The notes: a model not told the origin generated them from the sequence alone. Positions 1-9,007 are shown, counted from the first letter of the stretch. The stretch: 64,000 nucleotides of DNA from Deltaproteobacteria bacterium (GCA_016182965.1 JACPFM010000039.1:1-64000); one strand, 5' to 3'. Made by a program: numbers and translations.

Positions 1-178
1 AGTAGTGCTGCCCGCGAATCTTCCCGAGAGACCGCGACCCCTCGGCGATGCCCAGCACGGTGGTGTCGCCCGCCCGATCGAGCTGATCGGCGAGCGACGG
101 CTGCCGCCGCCGAATCTGCGCGACATACGGCTGGAGCCTGCGAACGACATCGAGAGCGACCTGATAGACGCGCAACAT
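1..178 (-). CDS. four-helix-bundle protein (23S rRNA intervening-sequence family), 3' end outside the window
   Basis: The minus strand is open from an ATG at 178 to the window edge and gives 59 residues beginning MLRVYQVALDVVRRLQPYVA and continuing through a SLADQLDRAGDTTVLGIAEG-type stretch. The alternating helix pattern, the DQL-RA segment and the IAEGS-R motif are typical of the small (about 120 residue) four-helix-bundle family first described from intervening sequences of 23S rRNA. These proteins have no firmly established function. The gene is cut by the window edge, so its C-terminal half is unseen. It is too short here to be an obvious ORF; the call rests on motif recognition. Confidence 0.72.
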   Translation of the reverse strand, partial: MLRVYQVALDVVRRLQPYVAQIRRRQPSLADQLDRAGDTTVLGIAEGSRSLGKIRGQHY

Positions 179-370
179 GGAGAGCCCTTTCCGCGCCGAG
201 CCGCGCGAGCGCCCGATGCGCCCTTGCCGAACTCGGCGTGGTCCCCCCGCACCCCGGAGCGCAGGCGCAGTCGAGGCTGCGAGCGCAGCGAGCACGGCGC
301 GGAGCGCCGCTGCGGCCTCGACGGCGCCGAGCACCGGGGTACAATCCCGCACGCCGAGCGAAGCAAAAGT

Positions 371-490
371 GCGTCCGCGTCCGCCTCCGCGTCCGCGTCC
401 GCGTCCGCGTTCGCCTGCGCGTTCGCGTTCGCGTTCGCGTTCGCGTTCGCGTTCGCGTTCGCGTTCGCGTCCGCGTTCGCCTTCGCGTCC
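371..490. repeat. hexanucleotide array, GCGTTC/GCGTCC (GCGAAC/GCGGAC on the bolA strand)
   Basis: About 120 bases of nearly uninterrupted hexamers, first mostly GCGTCC and then mostly GCGTTC. The array lies directly 3' of the bolA stop codon, so on the bolA strand it reads as GCGAAC/GCGGAC units. Any ORF through it is a low-complexity artefact. The same kind of array follows panD (23171-23292) and, in a short form, the gene ending at 30805. The rest of 179-370 shows no convincing gene. Confidence 0.85.
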
Positions 491-754
491 TCAGGCCGTG
501 CGAGCGTCGATCGAATCCACCGCATGCACCGGCGCCATGTCCCCGCTCATCATCGGCGCCAGCGCGTTCAGCACCATCCGGTGCTTCTGCAACGTGCTCT
601 TCCCCTCGAACGCGCTCGAGATCACCGTCACCCGATAATGCCCGCCGCCGCCCTCGACCTGCGCCTTCGCGCCGGGGATCGCGCGCTCGATCGCCTCGCG
701 CGCCGCCTCGGTGATGGAGCCCTTGAAATCGGTCGGGTGGTCGGACGAGGACAT
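491..754 (-). CDS. bolA: BolA family protein
   Basis: An 87-residue protein, the usual BolA length. It carries the class-II KH-like fold signature: a GSITEA-type N-terminal helix, GGGGHYRVTVIS in the first strands, then FEGKS-LQKHRMV and the terminal PVHAVDSI segment. BolA/IbaG proteins work with monothiol glutaredoxins in iron-sulfur cluster trafficking and some bind DNA; which role applies here cannot be told. The conserved His of the KHRMV motif is present. A hexamer repeat array begins directly after the stop codon. It is a single gene on the minus strand, 24 bases beyond the end of the membrane-protein gene upstream of it. Confidence 0.9.
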   Translation of the reverse strand: MSSSDHPTDFKGSITEAAREAIERAIPGAKAQVEGGGGHYRVTVISSAFEGKSTLQKHRMVLNALAPMMSGDMAPVHAVDSIDARTA

Positions 755-778
755 CGCGCGCAGTGTACCGCCTCCGGC

Positions 779-1753
779 TCAGACCACGCGCGCCGATTGC
801 GGCTGCGTGCCCGCGGCGACCTCGCGCAGGATGCGCGGCACGAACGCGCCGCCGCGCACCAGGTTCGCCACGAGCAGGGCGACGTTCCACACGATCGAGA
901 AGGCGAGGATCTGCGGGCCGGGCACCCACTCGGTGAAGAGGAGCCACGCGCCCTGCACAGGCCCGAAGCCGAGCACGTTCACCGGCAGCGAGCCGACCAG
1001 CATGATGATCGGCACGTACATGAACGCCGCGCGCAGCGGGAGCGGCATGCCGAAGGCGTTCGCCGCCACCCACACGGCCAGGATGATCGCGACGACGTTG
1101 AGGATGCGCCCGAAGAGCTGCACCGCGCCGCGACCGCGCGGAACGGCGCGGAACACGCGCAACACGCCCGGGCGCTCGGCCAGCGTCGTCTCGGCGAACG
1201 GCTCGCGCGGCTGCCCGAGCAGGAGCAGCATCACCGACGCGAACAGCGTCGGCGCGCCGAACCGCAGGAGATCGCCGACCGGCACGCGACCGAGCGCGAT
1301 CGTGACCGTCGCCACGAGCGAGCCCGCCGCGAGATCGGAGCCGGCGGTGAAGAGGATCAAGCCGACGGCCACCCGCACCCCGCTGCCGGTCGAGCGCGCG
1401 ATCCACGTGCCGTAGGCGCCCTGGTTGAAGAGGTAGCCGATCGACTGCAGCACCGCACAGCCGGACTTCACGCGCGCGACGTCGTAGTAGCGCGGCCCGC
1501 CGAGCACGGAGGTGAGGACGACGGTGTCCCACGCCGACACGATCAGCATGTGGATGATCGCGAACGCCAGGGCGATGGGGAACAGCGCCCACGCGTGGCC
1601 GCGCGCCATCGCGCCGACGATCTCGCCGAGCGAGTATCTGCGCAGGATCGCCGCGACGACGATCGCCGTCAGCAGGTACGGGCCGACCTTCGTCGCGAGC
1701 CCGCGGAGTCGTCGCGCGCCGCGTGCGCGCTCGCTGGAGGCGCCGTCGGTCAC
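779..1753 (-). CDS. multi-pass inner-membrane protein, lysylphosphatidylglycerol-synthase transmembrane-region/UPF0104-like
   Basis: A 324-residue hydrophobic protein starting at a GTG whose second base onward overlaps the stop codon of the upstream rhomboid gene (GTGA overlap), so the two are translationally coupled. Roughly seven to eight transmembrane stretches are visible, for example VGPYLLTAIVVAAIL near the N-terminus and NVVAIILAVWVAANAFG in the middle. The late motif GSLPVNVLGFGPVQGAWL resembles the P-G-GP-E segment of the LPG-synthase TM-region/UPF0104 flippase-like family. There is no soluble synthetase domain, so lysyl transfer is not expected. Assignment is by fold resemblance only. 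Confidence 0.6.
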   Translation of the reverse strand: MTDGASSERARGARRLRGLATKVGPYLLTAIVVAAILRRYSLGEIVGAMARGHAWALFPIALAFAIIHMLIVSAWDTVVLTSVLGGPRYYDVARVKSGCAVLQSIGYLFNQGAYGTWIARSTGSGVRVAVGLILFTAGSDLAAGSLVATVTIALGRVPVGDLLRFGAPTLFASVMLLLLGQPREPFAETTLAERPGVLRVFRAVPRGRGAVQLFGRILNVVAIILAVWVAANAFGMPLPLRAAFMYVPIIMLVGSLPVNVLGFGPVQGAWLLFTEWVPGPQILAFSIVWNVALLVANLVRGGAFVPRILREVAAGTQPQSARVV

Positions 1754-2658
1754 CAGGCGGGGGTGCGCATTGCGGCCACGACCCACGCCGCAACGACCAG
1801 CGCGAAAGAGAGCGTGCCGAGGACGAGCTGACCGGCGCGCCCGAGCGGCGTGCGCGCGCGCTTGGGCGCGAGCACCGCGACGCCGAGCAGCGCGCCGACC
1901 ACCAGGCCGAGGAGGTGCGCCCACAGATCGGAGTGCGCGCTCGATCCGAGCATGCCGAGGAGCGCGACGCCGCCGACCACCGGGCCGACGCGATCGGTCC
2001 ACCGGCGCACGCCGGCGTGGTGGTTGATGGTGAGCTGGGTGGCGGCGAGCACGCCGACCGCGGCGAAGACGGCGGTCGAGGCGCCGATCGATCGATGCGG
2101 CTGGTGGAGGGCGGCGTGGACCGCCGCGTTCGCCACGTTGGCGAGCGCGCCGGCGACGAGCACGAGGAAGGCGCCTCGCCCGACGCCGAGGCGACGGAAG
2201 AGGAAACCGAGGAAGACCGTGCCGGCGAGCGCGTTGCCGAGCACGTGCGCCAGATCGGCGTGCAGCGTGAGCGCCGTGATCGCGCGCCACGGCTCACCGT
2301 GCAGGAGGCGCTGCGCGTCGGCGGTGCCGGCCGCGAACCAGCCGCTCCGTAGCGCGACCGGACCGGTGATCACGAAGAAAAACGTGACGGCGGCCGCGAT
2401 CAGCGGCGCGGCGAGCGAGCTCGCGAACGGCAGCCGCTCGCGGACCCGGGCTCGCGGGCGGAAGTCCTCGTTCTCCTCTTCGTAGGCGCGGAGGGCTTCG
2501 ACCGTGCGCCGCACGTCGCGGTCCTCGACGGTGAAGTAGTACCCATCGGGACGCGAGCTGACGCCGTGCTGGATTTCCTGGGACTTGAGCACCAGCGACC
2601 ATTCGCCGAGCTTGTCGAGGTTGGGCACGGGGCCGATGGGGTGGACTGCCGACATCAT
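1750..2658 (-). CDS. rhomboid-family intramembrane serine protease
   Basis: A 302-residue protein with a soluble N-terminal part of about 90 residues (includes a YYFTVEDRDVRRT segment) followed by about seven membrane segments. The rhomboid catalytic pair is visible: the nucleophile Ser in SIGASTAVFA and the His in the last helices (SDLWAHLLGLVVG); HADLAHVLGNALAG matches the H-x3-H-x3-N helix. Rhomboids cleave substrates within the inner membrane. The start chosen is the first of two adjacent ATGs at 2658; a start at 2769 would add a low-complexity Pro/Arg/Ser stretch. The following membrane-protein gene overlaps by four bases and is probably co-expressed. Confidence 0.85.
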   Translation of the reverse strand: MMSAVHPIGPVPNLDKLGEWSLVLKSQEIQHGVSSRPDGYYFTVEDRDVRRTVEALRAYEEENEDFRPRARVRERLPFASSLAAPLIAAAVTFFFVITGPVALRSGWFAAGTADAQRLLHGEPWRAITALTLHADLAHVLGNALAGTVFLGFLFRRLGVGRGAFLVLVAGALANVANAAVHAALHQPHRSIGASTAVFAAVGVLAATQLTINHHAGVRRWTDRVGPVVGGVALLGMLGSSAHSDLWAHLLGLVVGALLGVAVLAPKRARTPLGRAGQLVLGTLSFALVVAAWVVAAMRTPAW

Positions 2659-2865
2659 GCGCGGGGCCGGGTTGCCCGGGGCGGGGGATACCGGCCGGGG
2701 TGCAGTCGAACGTGCGTCGCCAGCCCGGCTTTGGGAAGGGGGGCGCTCGCGATCGCAGCCGGCGGACATGGGGGATCGGATGCTGCCTCGGCGGTCCCGG
2801 GTTCCACGATCCAGCCCGCCTGCCGGGGGTTTCGCGCGCCCTCGGGTGCCCGACCCAACTGCCGC

Positions 2866-2893
2866 TTGACATGAATCCCGCCGCCAGTAGACT
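2866..2893 (+). promoter_or_regulatory. str operon promoter (TTGACA, 16 nt, TAGACT)
   Basis: A near-consensus -35 TTGACA (2866-2871) and -10 TAGACT (2888-2893) are separated by 16 nt, about 63 bases before rpsL. They are followed at once by GCGCGCCCCCC, a very GC-rich discriminator of the type found at stringently controlled promoters. The rplV promoter at 31887-31914 has the same architecture and the same downstream string. Confidence 0.75.
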
Positions 2894-2956
2894 GCGCGCC
2901 CCCCCCGTTCCCCGGGGGTCTACCTTTCGAGTCGCCTCCGAGAAGACCGAGAACCC

Positions 2957-3355
2957 ATGCCGACGATCAATCAGCTCGTCCACTCCGGACGCGCGGTCAT
3001 CAAGAACAAGACCGCCTCTCCCGCGCTGAAGTCCTGCCCGCAGAAGCGTGGCGTCTGCGTCCGCGTGTACACGACGACGCCGAAGAAGCCGAACTCGGCG
3101 CTCAGGAAGGAATGCCGCGTCCGCCTCACCAACGGCATGGAAGTCACCTCATACATCCCGGGCGAGGGGCACAACCTCCAGGAGCACTCCGTGGTGCTCA
3201 TCCGCGGCGGTCGCGTGAAGGACCTGCCGGGCGTTCGCTACCACGTCGTCCGTGGCACCCTCGACGCGTCGGGCGCCATCGGCCCGAGCTCGACCAACAA
3301 GGCGAACCGCAACCGCAAGCGCTCCAAGTACGGCGTCAAGAAGCCGAAGTCCTGA
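2957..3355 (+). CDS. rpsL: 30S ribosomal protein S12
   Basis: A 132-residue S12 of slightly longer than usual length. It has the near-invariant segments [13 protein letters not shown] and [19 protein letters not shown], which form the decoding-centre loops where streptomycin-resistance substitutions arise (the Lys of TPKKPNS and the Lys of GRVKDLP). S12 sits at the decoding site of the 30S subunit. It is the first gene of the str unit, with a promoter at 2866-2893, and rpsG follows after 52 bases. Confidence 0.98.
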   Translation: MPTINQLVHSGRAVIKNKTASPALKSCPQKRGVCVRVYTTTPKKPNSALRKECRVRLTNGMEVTSYIPGEGHNLQEHSVVLIRGGRVKDLPGVRYHVVRGTLDASGAIGPSSTNKANRNRKRSKYGVKKPKS

Positions 3356-3407
3356 TCGCCGGCTTCTCCGCACCTTTCCAAGCTCTCGTTTCAGTCAGAG
3401 GATTCCG

Positions 3408-3878
3408 ATGCCCCGTCGCCGCGAAGTACCGAAGCGCAGGATCAACCCCGATCCGAAGTACAAGGACAAGCTCGTCGCCAAGTTCATGAACACGGTGATG
3501 GTCGACGGCAAGAAGGCCGTGGCCGAGGGCATCGTGTACGGCGCCTTCGAGATCGTGAAGGCGCGCTACAAGGAAGACCCGCTCGAGGTCTTCAAGAAGG
3601 CGATGGACAACGTCAAGCCGAAGCTCGAAGTGAAGAGCCGGCGCGTCGGCGGCGCGACCTACCAGGTCCCCGTCGAGGTCCGTCCCGAGCGCCGCGTCGC
3701 CCTGGCGATGCGCTGGCTCGTCCAGTACTCGCGCGACCGCGGCGAGAAGACGATGCGCGAGCGCCTGGCCGGTGAGCTCGTCGACGCCGCCGCCATGCGC
3801 GGCAACAGCGTCAAGAAGCGCGACGATACGCACAAGATGGCGGAGGCGAACAAGGCCTTCGCGCACTACCGCTGGTGA
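3408..3878 (+). CDS. rpsG: 30S ribosomal protein S7
   Basis: A 156-residue S7 of standard length, beginning [10 protein letters not shown] and ending NKAFAHYRW. It carries the [18 protein letters not shown] segment that binds the 3' major domain of 16S rRNA. S7 nucleates assembly of the 30S head and in many bacteria also represses the str operon translationally. The start is the ATG at 3408 after a GATTCC spacer; longer in-frame extensions lack a ribosome-binding site. A strong hairpin follows 6 bases after the stop codon. Confidence 0.98.
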   Translation: MPRRREVPKRRINPDPKYKDKLVAKFMNTVMVDGKKAVAEGIVYGAFEIVKARYKEDPLEVFKKAMDNVKPKLEVKSRRVGGATYQVPVEVRPERRVALAMRWLVQYSRDRGEKTMRERLAGELVDAAAMRGNSVKKRDDTHKMAEANKAFAHYRW

Positions 3879-3884
3879 TGTTCC

Positions 3885-3918
3885 GAGAGGTCTGGAGCCG
3901 CACGGCTCTGGACCTCTC
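3885..3918 (+). terminator. 15-bp hairpin after rpsG (processing or attenuation site)
   Basis: Two 15-base arms (3885-3899 and 3904-3918) pair completely in RNA, with two G-U wobbles, around a GCAC loop. There is no T-run, so full intrinsic termination is doubtful; an mRNA-processing or partial attenuation site between rpsG and fusA is as likely. The downstream arm contains GACCTCT, which resembles the GAC heptads found elsewhere in the cluster. Confidence 0.6.
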
Positions 3919-4035
3919 TCGCGACGGCTGAACCCTCCTCCACAGGATTTGCATCGAGGCAATGACGACGACCACATAGGACCGAGTGAGGCCGCTCGAC
4001 CGTGATCCCACGCTGGATCACCGAAGCTTCCCTCG

Positions 4036-4133
4036 GACCCTCCCGTCGACGCGAAGTAACCGCAAATGGAGCGGTGAAAGTCGAGGGAGGGTCTTCGTCT
4101 TTCTTCTCGAGCCCTCGAATACAGACCCTCGAC
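4036..4133 (+). promoter_or_regulatory. structured fusA leader with mutually exclusive pairings
   Basis: The 273-base gap before fusA contains three arms. Arm A (4036-4050) pairs with arm B (4080-4093) over 14 bp with one bulged G. Arm B (4080-4087) can instead pair with arm C (4126-4133) over 8 bp. Both pairings use the same bases of arm B, so only one can form at a time. Arm C lies 18 bases before the fusA start. This is the layout of an attenuator or translational switch; no ligand or protein partner is recognisable. Confidence 0.45.
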
Positions 4134-4151
4134 ACTACCAGGAAGCGAACG

Positions 4152-6272
4152 ATGCCCCGCGACATCCCCCTCGAGCGCCACCGCAACATCGGCATCATGG
4201 CGCACATCGATGCCGGCAAGACGACGACGACCGAGCGCATCCTCTATTACACCGGCGTCAACTACAAGATCGGCGAGGTCCACGAGGGTGCCGCGACCAT
4301 GGATTACATGGTCCAGGAGCAGGAGCGCGGCATCACGATCACCTCGGCCGCGACGACGTGCTCGTGGCAGCCGGCGGCGGGTCCCTACGGCGGCATCCGC
4401 CACAAGATCAACATCATCGACACGCCCGGACACGTCGACTTCACCATCGAGGTCGAGCGCTCCCTCCGCGTCCTCGACGGCGCGGTCGCGGTGTTCGACG
4501 GCGGCAACGGCGTCGAGCCGCAGTCCGAGACGGTGTGGCGTCAGGCCGATCGTTACCGCGTCCCCCGCATCGCGTTCATCAACAAGATGGACAAGGTCGG
4601 CGCCTCCTTCCAGATGTGCGTCGACTCGATGAAGGAGCGCCTCGGCACCAACGCCGTCGCCATCCAGTGGCCGGTGGGCGAGGAAGAGCACCACAAGGGC
4701 ATCGTCGACCTCATCACGATGAAGGCGGCGATCTTCGACGACGAGTCGAAGGGCCAGAAGTTCGCGTGGACCGAGATCCCCGAGGACCTGCGCGACATCT
4801 GTCAGAAGAAGCGCGAAATCATGATCGAAGCCTGCGCCGACCTCGACGAGGCGATCATGGAGAAGTTCCTCGCCGGCGATCTCGACAAGGTCACCGAGGT
4901 CGAGATCAAGCGCGCGCTCCGCGCCGGCACCATCGCCTTCAAGCTCGTCCCCGTCGTCTGCGGCACCGCCTTCAAGAACAAGGGCGTGCAGATGCTCCTC
5001 GACGCGGTCGTCGAGTTCCTGCCCTCGCCGATGGACCTGCCGGCGATCAAGGGCATCGACGCCTCGCGCGGCGGCGATCACCTGGTCGAGCGCAAGGCCG
5101 ACGACGCCGCGCCCTTCTCGGCGCTCGCGTTCAAGATCATCAACGACCCGCACGGCAACCTGACGTTCTTCCGCGTCTACTCCGGCCACATCGACTCGGG
5201 CACGATGGTGCTCAACTCCACGCGCGGGAAGCGCGAGCGCCTCGGCCGCATCCTCCAGATGCACGCCAACAAGCGCGACGAGCTGAAAGAGGCGTACGCC
5301 GGCAACATCTACGCGGCCGTCGGCCTGCGCGACACGCGCACCGGCGACACGCTTTGCAGCGAGGACTCGCCGGTCATCCTCGAGAAGATGACCTTCCCCG
5401 AGCCGGTCATCAGCGTCGCCATCGAGCCGAAGACGAAGGTCGACCTCGAGAAGCTGGGCACCGCCCTCGGCAAGCTCGCCTACGAGGATCCGAGCTTCCG
5501 CGCGTACACCGACGAGGAGACGGGGCAGACCATCATCGCCGGCATGGGCGAGCTGCACCTCGAGATCATCGTCGACCGCCTCCGCCGCGAGTTCAAGGTC
5601 GAGTGCAACGTGGGCCGCCCCGAGGTCGCCTACCGCGAGTCGATCAACAAGCGTGTCGAGAACATCGACATGAAGTACGCCAAGCAGTCCGGCGGCCGTG
5701 GCCAGTACGGTCACGTGAAGATCCACATCGAGCCGGGCGAGCGTGGTTCGGGCTTCGTGTTCGAGAACGACATCGTCGGCGGCGTCATCCCGAGGGAGTT
5801 CATCCCCGCGATCGAGAAGGGCATGAAGGACGCGCTCGATCGCGGCGTCCTCGCGGGCTATCCCGTGATCGACGTCAAGGTGCAGCTGTTCGACGGCAGC
5901 TACCATGAGGTCGACTCGTCCGCCGCGGCGTTCGAGATCGCCGGCTCGATGGCGCTGCAAGAGGGCGCCAAGCGCTCCGGCCTGCACCTCCTCGAGCCGA
6001 TCATGAAGGTCGAGGTCGTCGTCCCCGAGATGTACATGGGCGACGTCATCGGCGACCTCAACGCGCGTCGCGGTCACATCAAGGGCATGAACCAGCGCGC
6101 GAACACCCAGGTGATCGACGCCGAGGTGCCCCTCGCCATGATGTTCGGGTACTCGACCGACCTGCGAAGCAAGACGCAGGGCCGTGCGACGTACACCATG
6201 CAGTTCTCGCACTATTCGCAGGTTCCCGCGCAGGTGCAGGAAGAGATCGTTGCCAAGGTGAAAGGCGCTTGA
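4152..6272 (+). CDS. fusA: translation elongation factor G
   Basis: A 706-residue EF-G. The GTPase motifs are [10 protein letters not shown] (G1), ERGITITSA (G2), DTPGHVDF (G3) and NKMD (G4); the domain IV tip region ([12 protein letters not shown]) and the C-terminal [12 protein letters not shown] segment are intact. EF-G drives ribosomal translocation and recycling. The start is the ATG at 4152, preceded by AGGAAG; an upstream in-frame ATG would add a non-conserved tail lying in the structured leader. The gene is followed by rpsJ after 20 bases. No tuf gene is present between fusA and rpsJ. Confidence 0.98.
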   Translation: MPRDIPLERHRNIGIMAHIDAGKTTTTERILYYTGVNYKIGEVHEGAATMDYMVQEQERGITITSAATTCSWQPAAGPYGGIRHKINIIDTPGHVDFTIEVERSLRVLDGAVAVFDGGNGVEPQSETVWRQADRYRVPRIAFINKMDKVGASFQMCVDSMKERLGTNAVAIQWPVGEEEHHKGIVDLITMKAAIFDDESKGQKFAWTEIPEDLRDICQKKREIMIEACADLDEAIMEKFLAGDLDKVTEVEIKRALRAGTIAFKLVPVVCGTAFKNKGVQMLLDAVVEFLPSPMDLPAIKGIDASRGGDHLVERKADDAAPFSALAFKIINDPHGNLTFFRVYSGHIDSGTMVLNSTRGKRERLGRILQMHANKRDELKEAYAGNIYAAVGLRDTRTGDTLCSEDSPVILEKMTFPEPVISVAIEPKTKVDLEKLGTALGKLAYEDPSFRAYTDEETGQTIIAGMGELHLEIIVDRLRREFKVECNVGRPEVAYRESINKRVENIDMKYAKQSGGRGQYGHVKIHIEPGERGSGFVFENDIVGGVIPREFIPAIEKGMKDALDRGVLAGYPVIDVKVQLFDGSYHEVDSSAAAFEIAGSMALQEGAKRSGLHLLEPIMKVEVVVPEMYMGDVIGDLNARRGHIKGMNQRANTQVIDAEVPLAMMFGYSTDLRSKTQGRATYTMQFSHYSQVPAQVQEEIVAKVKGA

Positions 6273-6292
6273 GAGGCGCCTCTGGAGCAGTC

Positions 6293-6598
6293 ATGACTTC
6301 GAAGATTCGCATCCGCCTCAAGGCGTTCGACCACCAGCTCCTCGACAAGTCGACCAGCGACATCGTCGAGACGGCCAAGCGCACCGGCGCGAAGGTCGCG
6401 GGTCCCATCCCGCTGCCGACGCACATCTCGCGCTACACGGTCCTCCGCGGACCGCACGTCGACAAGAAGTCGCGTGAGCAGTTCGAGATCCGGACCCACA
6501 AGCGTCTGCTCGACATCCTCGAGCCGACCCAGCAGACCCTCGACGCGCTGATGAAGCTCGACCTGTCGGCCGGCGTCGACGTCGAGATCAAGTCCTAG
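6293..6598 (+). CDS. rpsJ: 30S ribosomal protein S10
   Basis: A 101-residue S10 of the expected size with the [12 protein letters not shown] opening, [20 protein letters not shown] loop and [15 protein letters not shown] helix. S10 contributes to the 30S head and acts as NusE in transcription antitermination with NusB/NusG. It follows fusA after 20 bases. The next gene in most bacteria is rplC, but here rplD follows after a heptad repeat element with no coding capacity for L3. Confidence 0.97.
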   Translation: MTSKIRIRLKAFDHQLLDKSTSDIVETAKRTGAKVAGPIPLPTHISRYTVLRGPHVDKKSREQFEIRTHKRLLDILEPTQQTLDALMKLDLSAGVDVEIKS

Positions 6599-6693
6599 TC
6601 TTCAGTCGTCAGTCGTCAGTCGTCAGCCCAGACACCCTGTCACCAGCATCAACCTCAAACTGATGACTGATGACCGAAGACTGATGACTGACT
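6599..6693. repeat. heptad inverted-repeat element HE1 (rpsJ-rplD gap)
   Basis: The upstream arm 6603-6626 is CAGTCGT repeated three times plus CAG. The downstream arm 6660-6693 is its imperfect complement, readable as GACTGAT, GACCGAA, GACTGAT and GACTGAC units. The roughly 33-base spacer has no ORF. The element occupies the place where rplC normally lies. TGA occurs in every frame of the downstream arm. Confidence 0.85.
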
Positions 6694-6724
6694 GGCGGCC
6701 CGACCCCAAAACAGTGGTGAAACC

Positions 6725-7348
6725 ATGAAGTTCGACGTCTTCAATCTGAAGCGCGAGAAGACCGGGGAGATCGAGCTCGCCGATCAGGTCTTCGGCGCCG
6801 AGGTCAAAGAGCAGCTCTTCTACGAAGTGGTGAAGGCGCAGCTCGCCAGCCGGCGCGCCGGAACCCAGTCGGCGAAGACCCGCTCCGAGGTCGCCGGTTC
6901 GTCCAAGAAGCTCTACAAGCAGAAGGGCACCGGCAACGCGCGTCACGGCTCCATCCGTGCGCCGATCTACCGTGGCGGCGGTCGGGCCCTCCCGCCGACG
7001 CCGCGTGACTGGTCCTACCGTCCGCCGCGCCAGGTCCGCGTCGGCGCGCTCAAGAGCGCGCTCTCGCTCCTCGCGAAGGAGGGCCGGCTGGTCATCGTCG
7101 ACGCGATGAAGCTCGACGAGATCCGCACCAAGGGCCTCGTCGCCGCGCTCAAGGCGCTGAAGGTCGATTCGGGCGTGCTCCTCGTCGATGCGAAGGAGAA
7201 CGACAACCTGCGTCTCTCCGCGCGCAACCTCGAGACCGCCACCGTGCTGCCCCCCGAGGGCGTGAACGTCTACGACATCCTGCGGCACGACCACCTCGTG
7301 CTCTCGCAGGACGCGGCCAAGGCCCTCGAAGCCCGCTGCCTCCGCTGA
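6725..7348 (+). CDS. rplD: 50S ribosomal protein L4
   Basis: A 207-residue L4 with the KGTGNARHGSIRAPIYRGGGRA loop (the extended loop that lines the peptide exit tunnel) and the C-terminal NVYDILRHDHLVLSQDAAKALE segment. L4 is an early 50S assembly protein; in enterobacteria it autoregulates the S10 operon, but no such leader can be assigned here. It follows heptad element HE1 and precedes rplW by 9 bases. Confidence 0.97.
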   Translation: MKFDVFNLKREKTGEIELADQVFGAEVKEQLFYEVVKAQLASRRAGTQSAKTRSEVAGSSKKLYKQKGTGNARHGSIRAPIYRGGGRALPPTPRDWSYRPPRQVRVGALKSALSLLAKEGRLVIVDAMKLDEIRTKGLVAALKALKVDSGVLLVDAKENDNLRLSARNLETATVLPPEGVNVYDILRHDHLVLSQDAAKALEARCLR

Positions 7349-7357
7349 GGTTTCACC

Positions 7358-7654
7358 ATGAGCCCCGAGCAAGTCATCAAGCGTCCGATCATCCTGACGG
7401 AGAAGTCGCGTCTCCAGCAGGAAGATCAGAATCAGTTCGCGTTCGAGGTCGATCGGCGCGCGAACAAGATCGAAATCCGCAACGCGGTGCAGTCGCTCTT
7501 CAAGGTGACGGTCACCGACGTCAACACGCTCGTCATCCGCGGCAAGATGCGCCGCATGGGCCGTGGCGTGGCGAAGACCCAGAACTGGAAGAAGGCGATC
7601 GTGACCCTCAAGGCGGGTGACTCGATCAAGTTCTTCCAGGGGACCGAGGAGTAG
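7358..7654 (+). CDS. rplW: 50S ribosomal protein L23
   Basis: A 98-residue L23 opening with [13 protein letters not shown] and containing [26 protein letters not shown] and the basic [17 protein letters not shown] loop. L23 lies at the tunnel exit and is the docking site for SRP and trigger factor. Its length is normal. It sits 9 bases after rplD and 5 bases before rplB, as in the standard S10 order. Confidence 0.97.
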   Translation: MSPEQVIKRPIILTEKSRLQQEDQNQFAFEVDRRANKIEIRNAVQSLFKVTVTDVNTLVIRGKMRRMGRGVAKTQNWKKAIVTLKAGDSIKFFQGTEE

Positions 7655-7659
7655 TCCCA

Positions 7660-8493
7660 ATGGCCGTCAAATCCTACAAGCCGACCTCGCCGTCGCGTCG
7701 TTACTACAACGACTACGACTTCAGCGAGATCTCCAAGAAGAAGCCGGAGCGCGCCCTCACCGAGTCGAAGTCCTCGACCGGCGGCCGCAACCACTACGGC
7801 CGCATCACCATGCGGTTCCGTGGCGGCGGTCACAAGCGCCGCTTCCGCCTGATCGACTTCCGCCGCGACAAGATCGGCATCCCCGCCACGGTCGCCGCGC
7901 TCGAGTACGATCCCAACCGCACGGGGCGCATCGCGCTCCTGAGCTACGCCGACGGCGAGAAGCGCTACATCCTCGCGCCCGACGGGCTCAAGGTGGGCGA
8001 CAAGATCGTCTCGTCGCGCAACGCCGACATCAAGCCGGGCAACTCGATGCCGCTGCGGTACATCCCGCTCGGCACCGCGGTGCACGCGGTCGAGATGAAG
8101 ATCGGCAAGGGCGCCCAGCTCGCGCGCTCCGCCGGCGTCGCCGCGCAGGTGATGGCCAAGGACGGCGACTACGCCCAGATCCGTCTGCCCTCGGGCGAGA
8201 TCCGCAAGGTCCACCAGGACTGCCGCGCGACCATCGGCCAGGTGTCGAACGTCGACCACATGCACATCTCGCTCGGCAAGGCCGGGCGCGCGCGCTGGCT
8301 CGGTCGCCGTCCGCACAACCGCGGCGTCACCATGAACCCGGTCGATCACCCGATGGGTGGTGGCGAGGGTCGTTCGTCGGGCGGTCGTCACCCGTGCTCG
8401 CCGTGGGGTCAGCTCGCCAAGGGCCTGAAGACCCGCAAGAACAAGCGCACCGATCCGATGATCGTGAAGAAGCGCGGCAAGGGCCACTCCTGA
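7660..8493 (+). CDS. rplB: 50S ribosomal protein L2
   Basis: A 277-residue L2. The peptidyl-transferase-proximal segment [22 protein letters not shown], including the conserved His, is intact, as are the [17 protein letters not shown] and [17 protein letters not shown] motifs. L2 is one of the proteins nearest the catalytic centre and is needed for subunit association. The gene ends just before heptad element HE2, whose downstream arm carries a T-run. Confidence 0.98.
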   Translation: MAVKSYKPTSPSRRYYNDYDFSEISKKKPERALTESKSSTGGRNHYGRITMRFRGGGHKRRFRLIDFRRDKIGIPATVAALEYDPNRTGRIALLSYADGEKRYILAPDGLKVGDKIVSSRNADIKPGNSMPLRYIPLGTAVHAVEMKIGKGAQLARSAGVAAQVMAKDGDYAQIRLPSGEIRKVHQDCRATIGQVSNVDHMHISLGKAGRARWLGRRPHNRGVTMNPVDHPMGGGEGRSSGGRHPCSPWGQLAKGLKTRKNKRTDPMIVKKRGKGHS

Positions 8494-8498
8494 GAGCC

Positions 8499-8607
8499 GT
8501 CAGTCGTCAGTCGTCAGTCGTCAGCCGAGAAGAGACTCAGCTCCCTTCTCGGTTTGACGACACTCTCGAGACTGATGACTGATGACTGACGACTGACGAC
8601 TGTTTTT
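8499..8607 (+). repeat. heptad inverted-repeat element HE2 (rplB-rpsS gap), ends in TTTTT
   Basis: The upstream arm 8499-8524 consists of CAGTCGT units. The downstream arm 8570-8602 reads GACTGAT, GACTGAT, GACTGAC, GACTGAC, GACTG and is followed at once by five T residues (8603-8607). The arms are largely complementary across a 45-base spacer. Unlike the other copies, this one has the form of an intrinsic terminator, although rpsS follows downstream. Confidence 0.85.
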
Positions 8608-8677
8608 CTGCAACTCGCCAGCGACGCGCTGGTACGACCGCAGCGCCACATGACGCTTCGGTCTCAAGGAGCTCCGA

Positions 8678-8965
8678 ATGCCCCGTTCCATCAAGAAGGG
8701 TCCCTTCATCGACGGCCACCTCCTCGAGAAGATCGAGGAGACGAACAAGTGCAAGAACAAGAAGGTCGTCAAGACCTGGTATCGTCGCTCCACTATCGTC
8801 CCCGAGGCGGTCGGTCTGCCCTGCGCGGTCCACAACGGCCGCAAGTTCGTGCCCGTCTTCGTCACAGAGAACATGGTCGGTCACAAGCTCGGCGAGTTCG
8901 CGCCGACCCGCACCTTCCACGGTCACTCGGGCGACAAGAAGGCCAAGGTGAAGGGCAAGAAGTAG
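8678..8965 (+). CDS. rpsS: 30S ribosomal protein S19
   Basis: A 95-residue S19 with the expected [19 protein letters not shown] start, the [25 protein letters not shown] core and the [16 protein letters not shown] tail that contacts the subunit bridge. It is the last ribosomal gene of the first unit: a strong intrinsic terminator lies 42 bases downstream, and rplV, normally the next gene, is about 23 kb away. Confidence 0.98.
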   Translation: MPRSIKKGPFIDGHLLEKIEETNKCKNKKVVKTWYRRSTIVPEAVGLPCAVHNGRKFVPVFVTENMVGHKLGEFAPTRTFHGHSGDKKAKVKGKK

Positions 8966-9007
8966 CGCGTTCACGCGGCTCGCCGACTCGCGGCGAGCGA
9001 CGCGGCT

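Noticed and set aside
5..1831. 608-codon plus-strand frame across bolA and the membrane-protein gene
   Set aside because: Antisense shadow of minus-strand genes plus the hexamer array, which translates as Ala-Ser/Ala-Phe repeats; no start-site support.
3336..6212. 958-codon minus-strand frame opposite rpsG and fusA
   Set aside because: Shadow of strongly conserved ribosomal genes; composition typical of the antisense frame.
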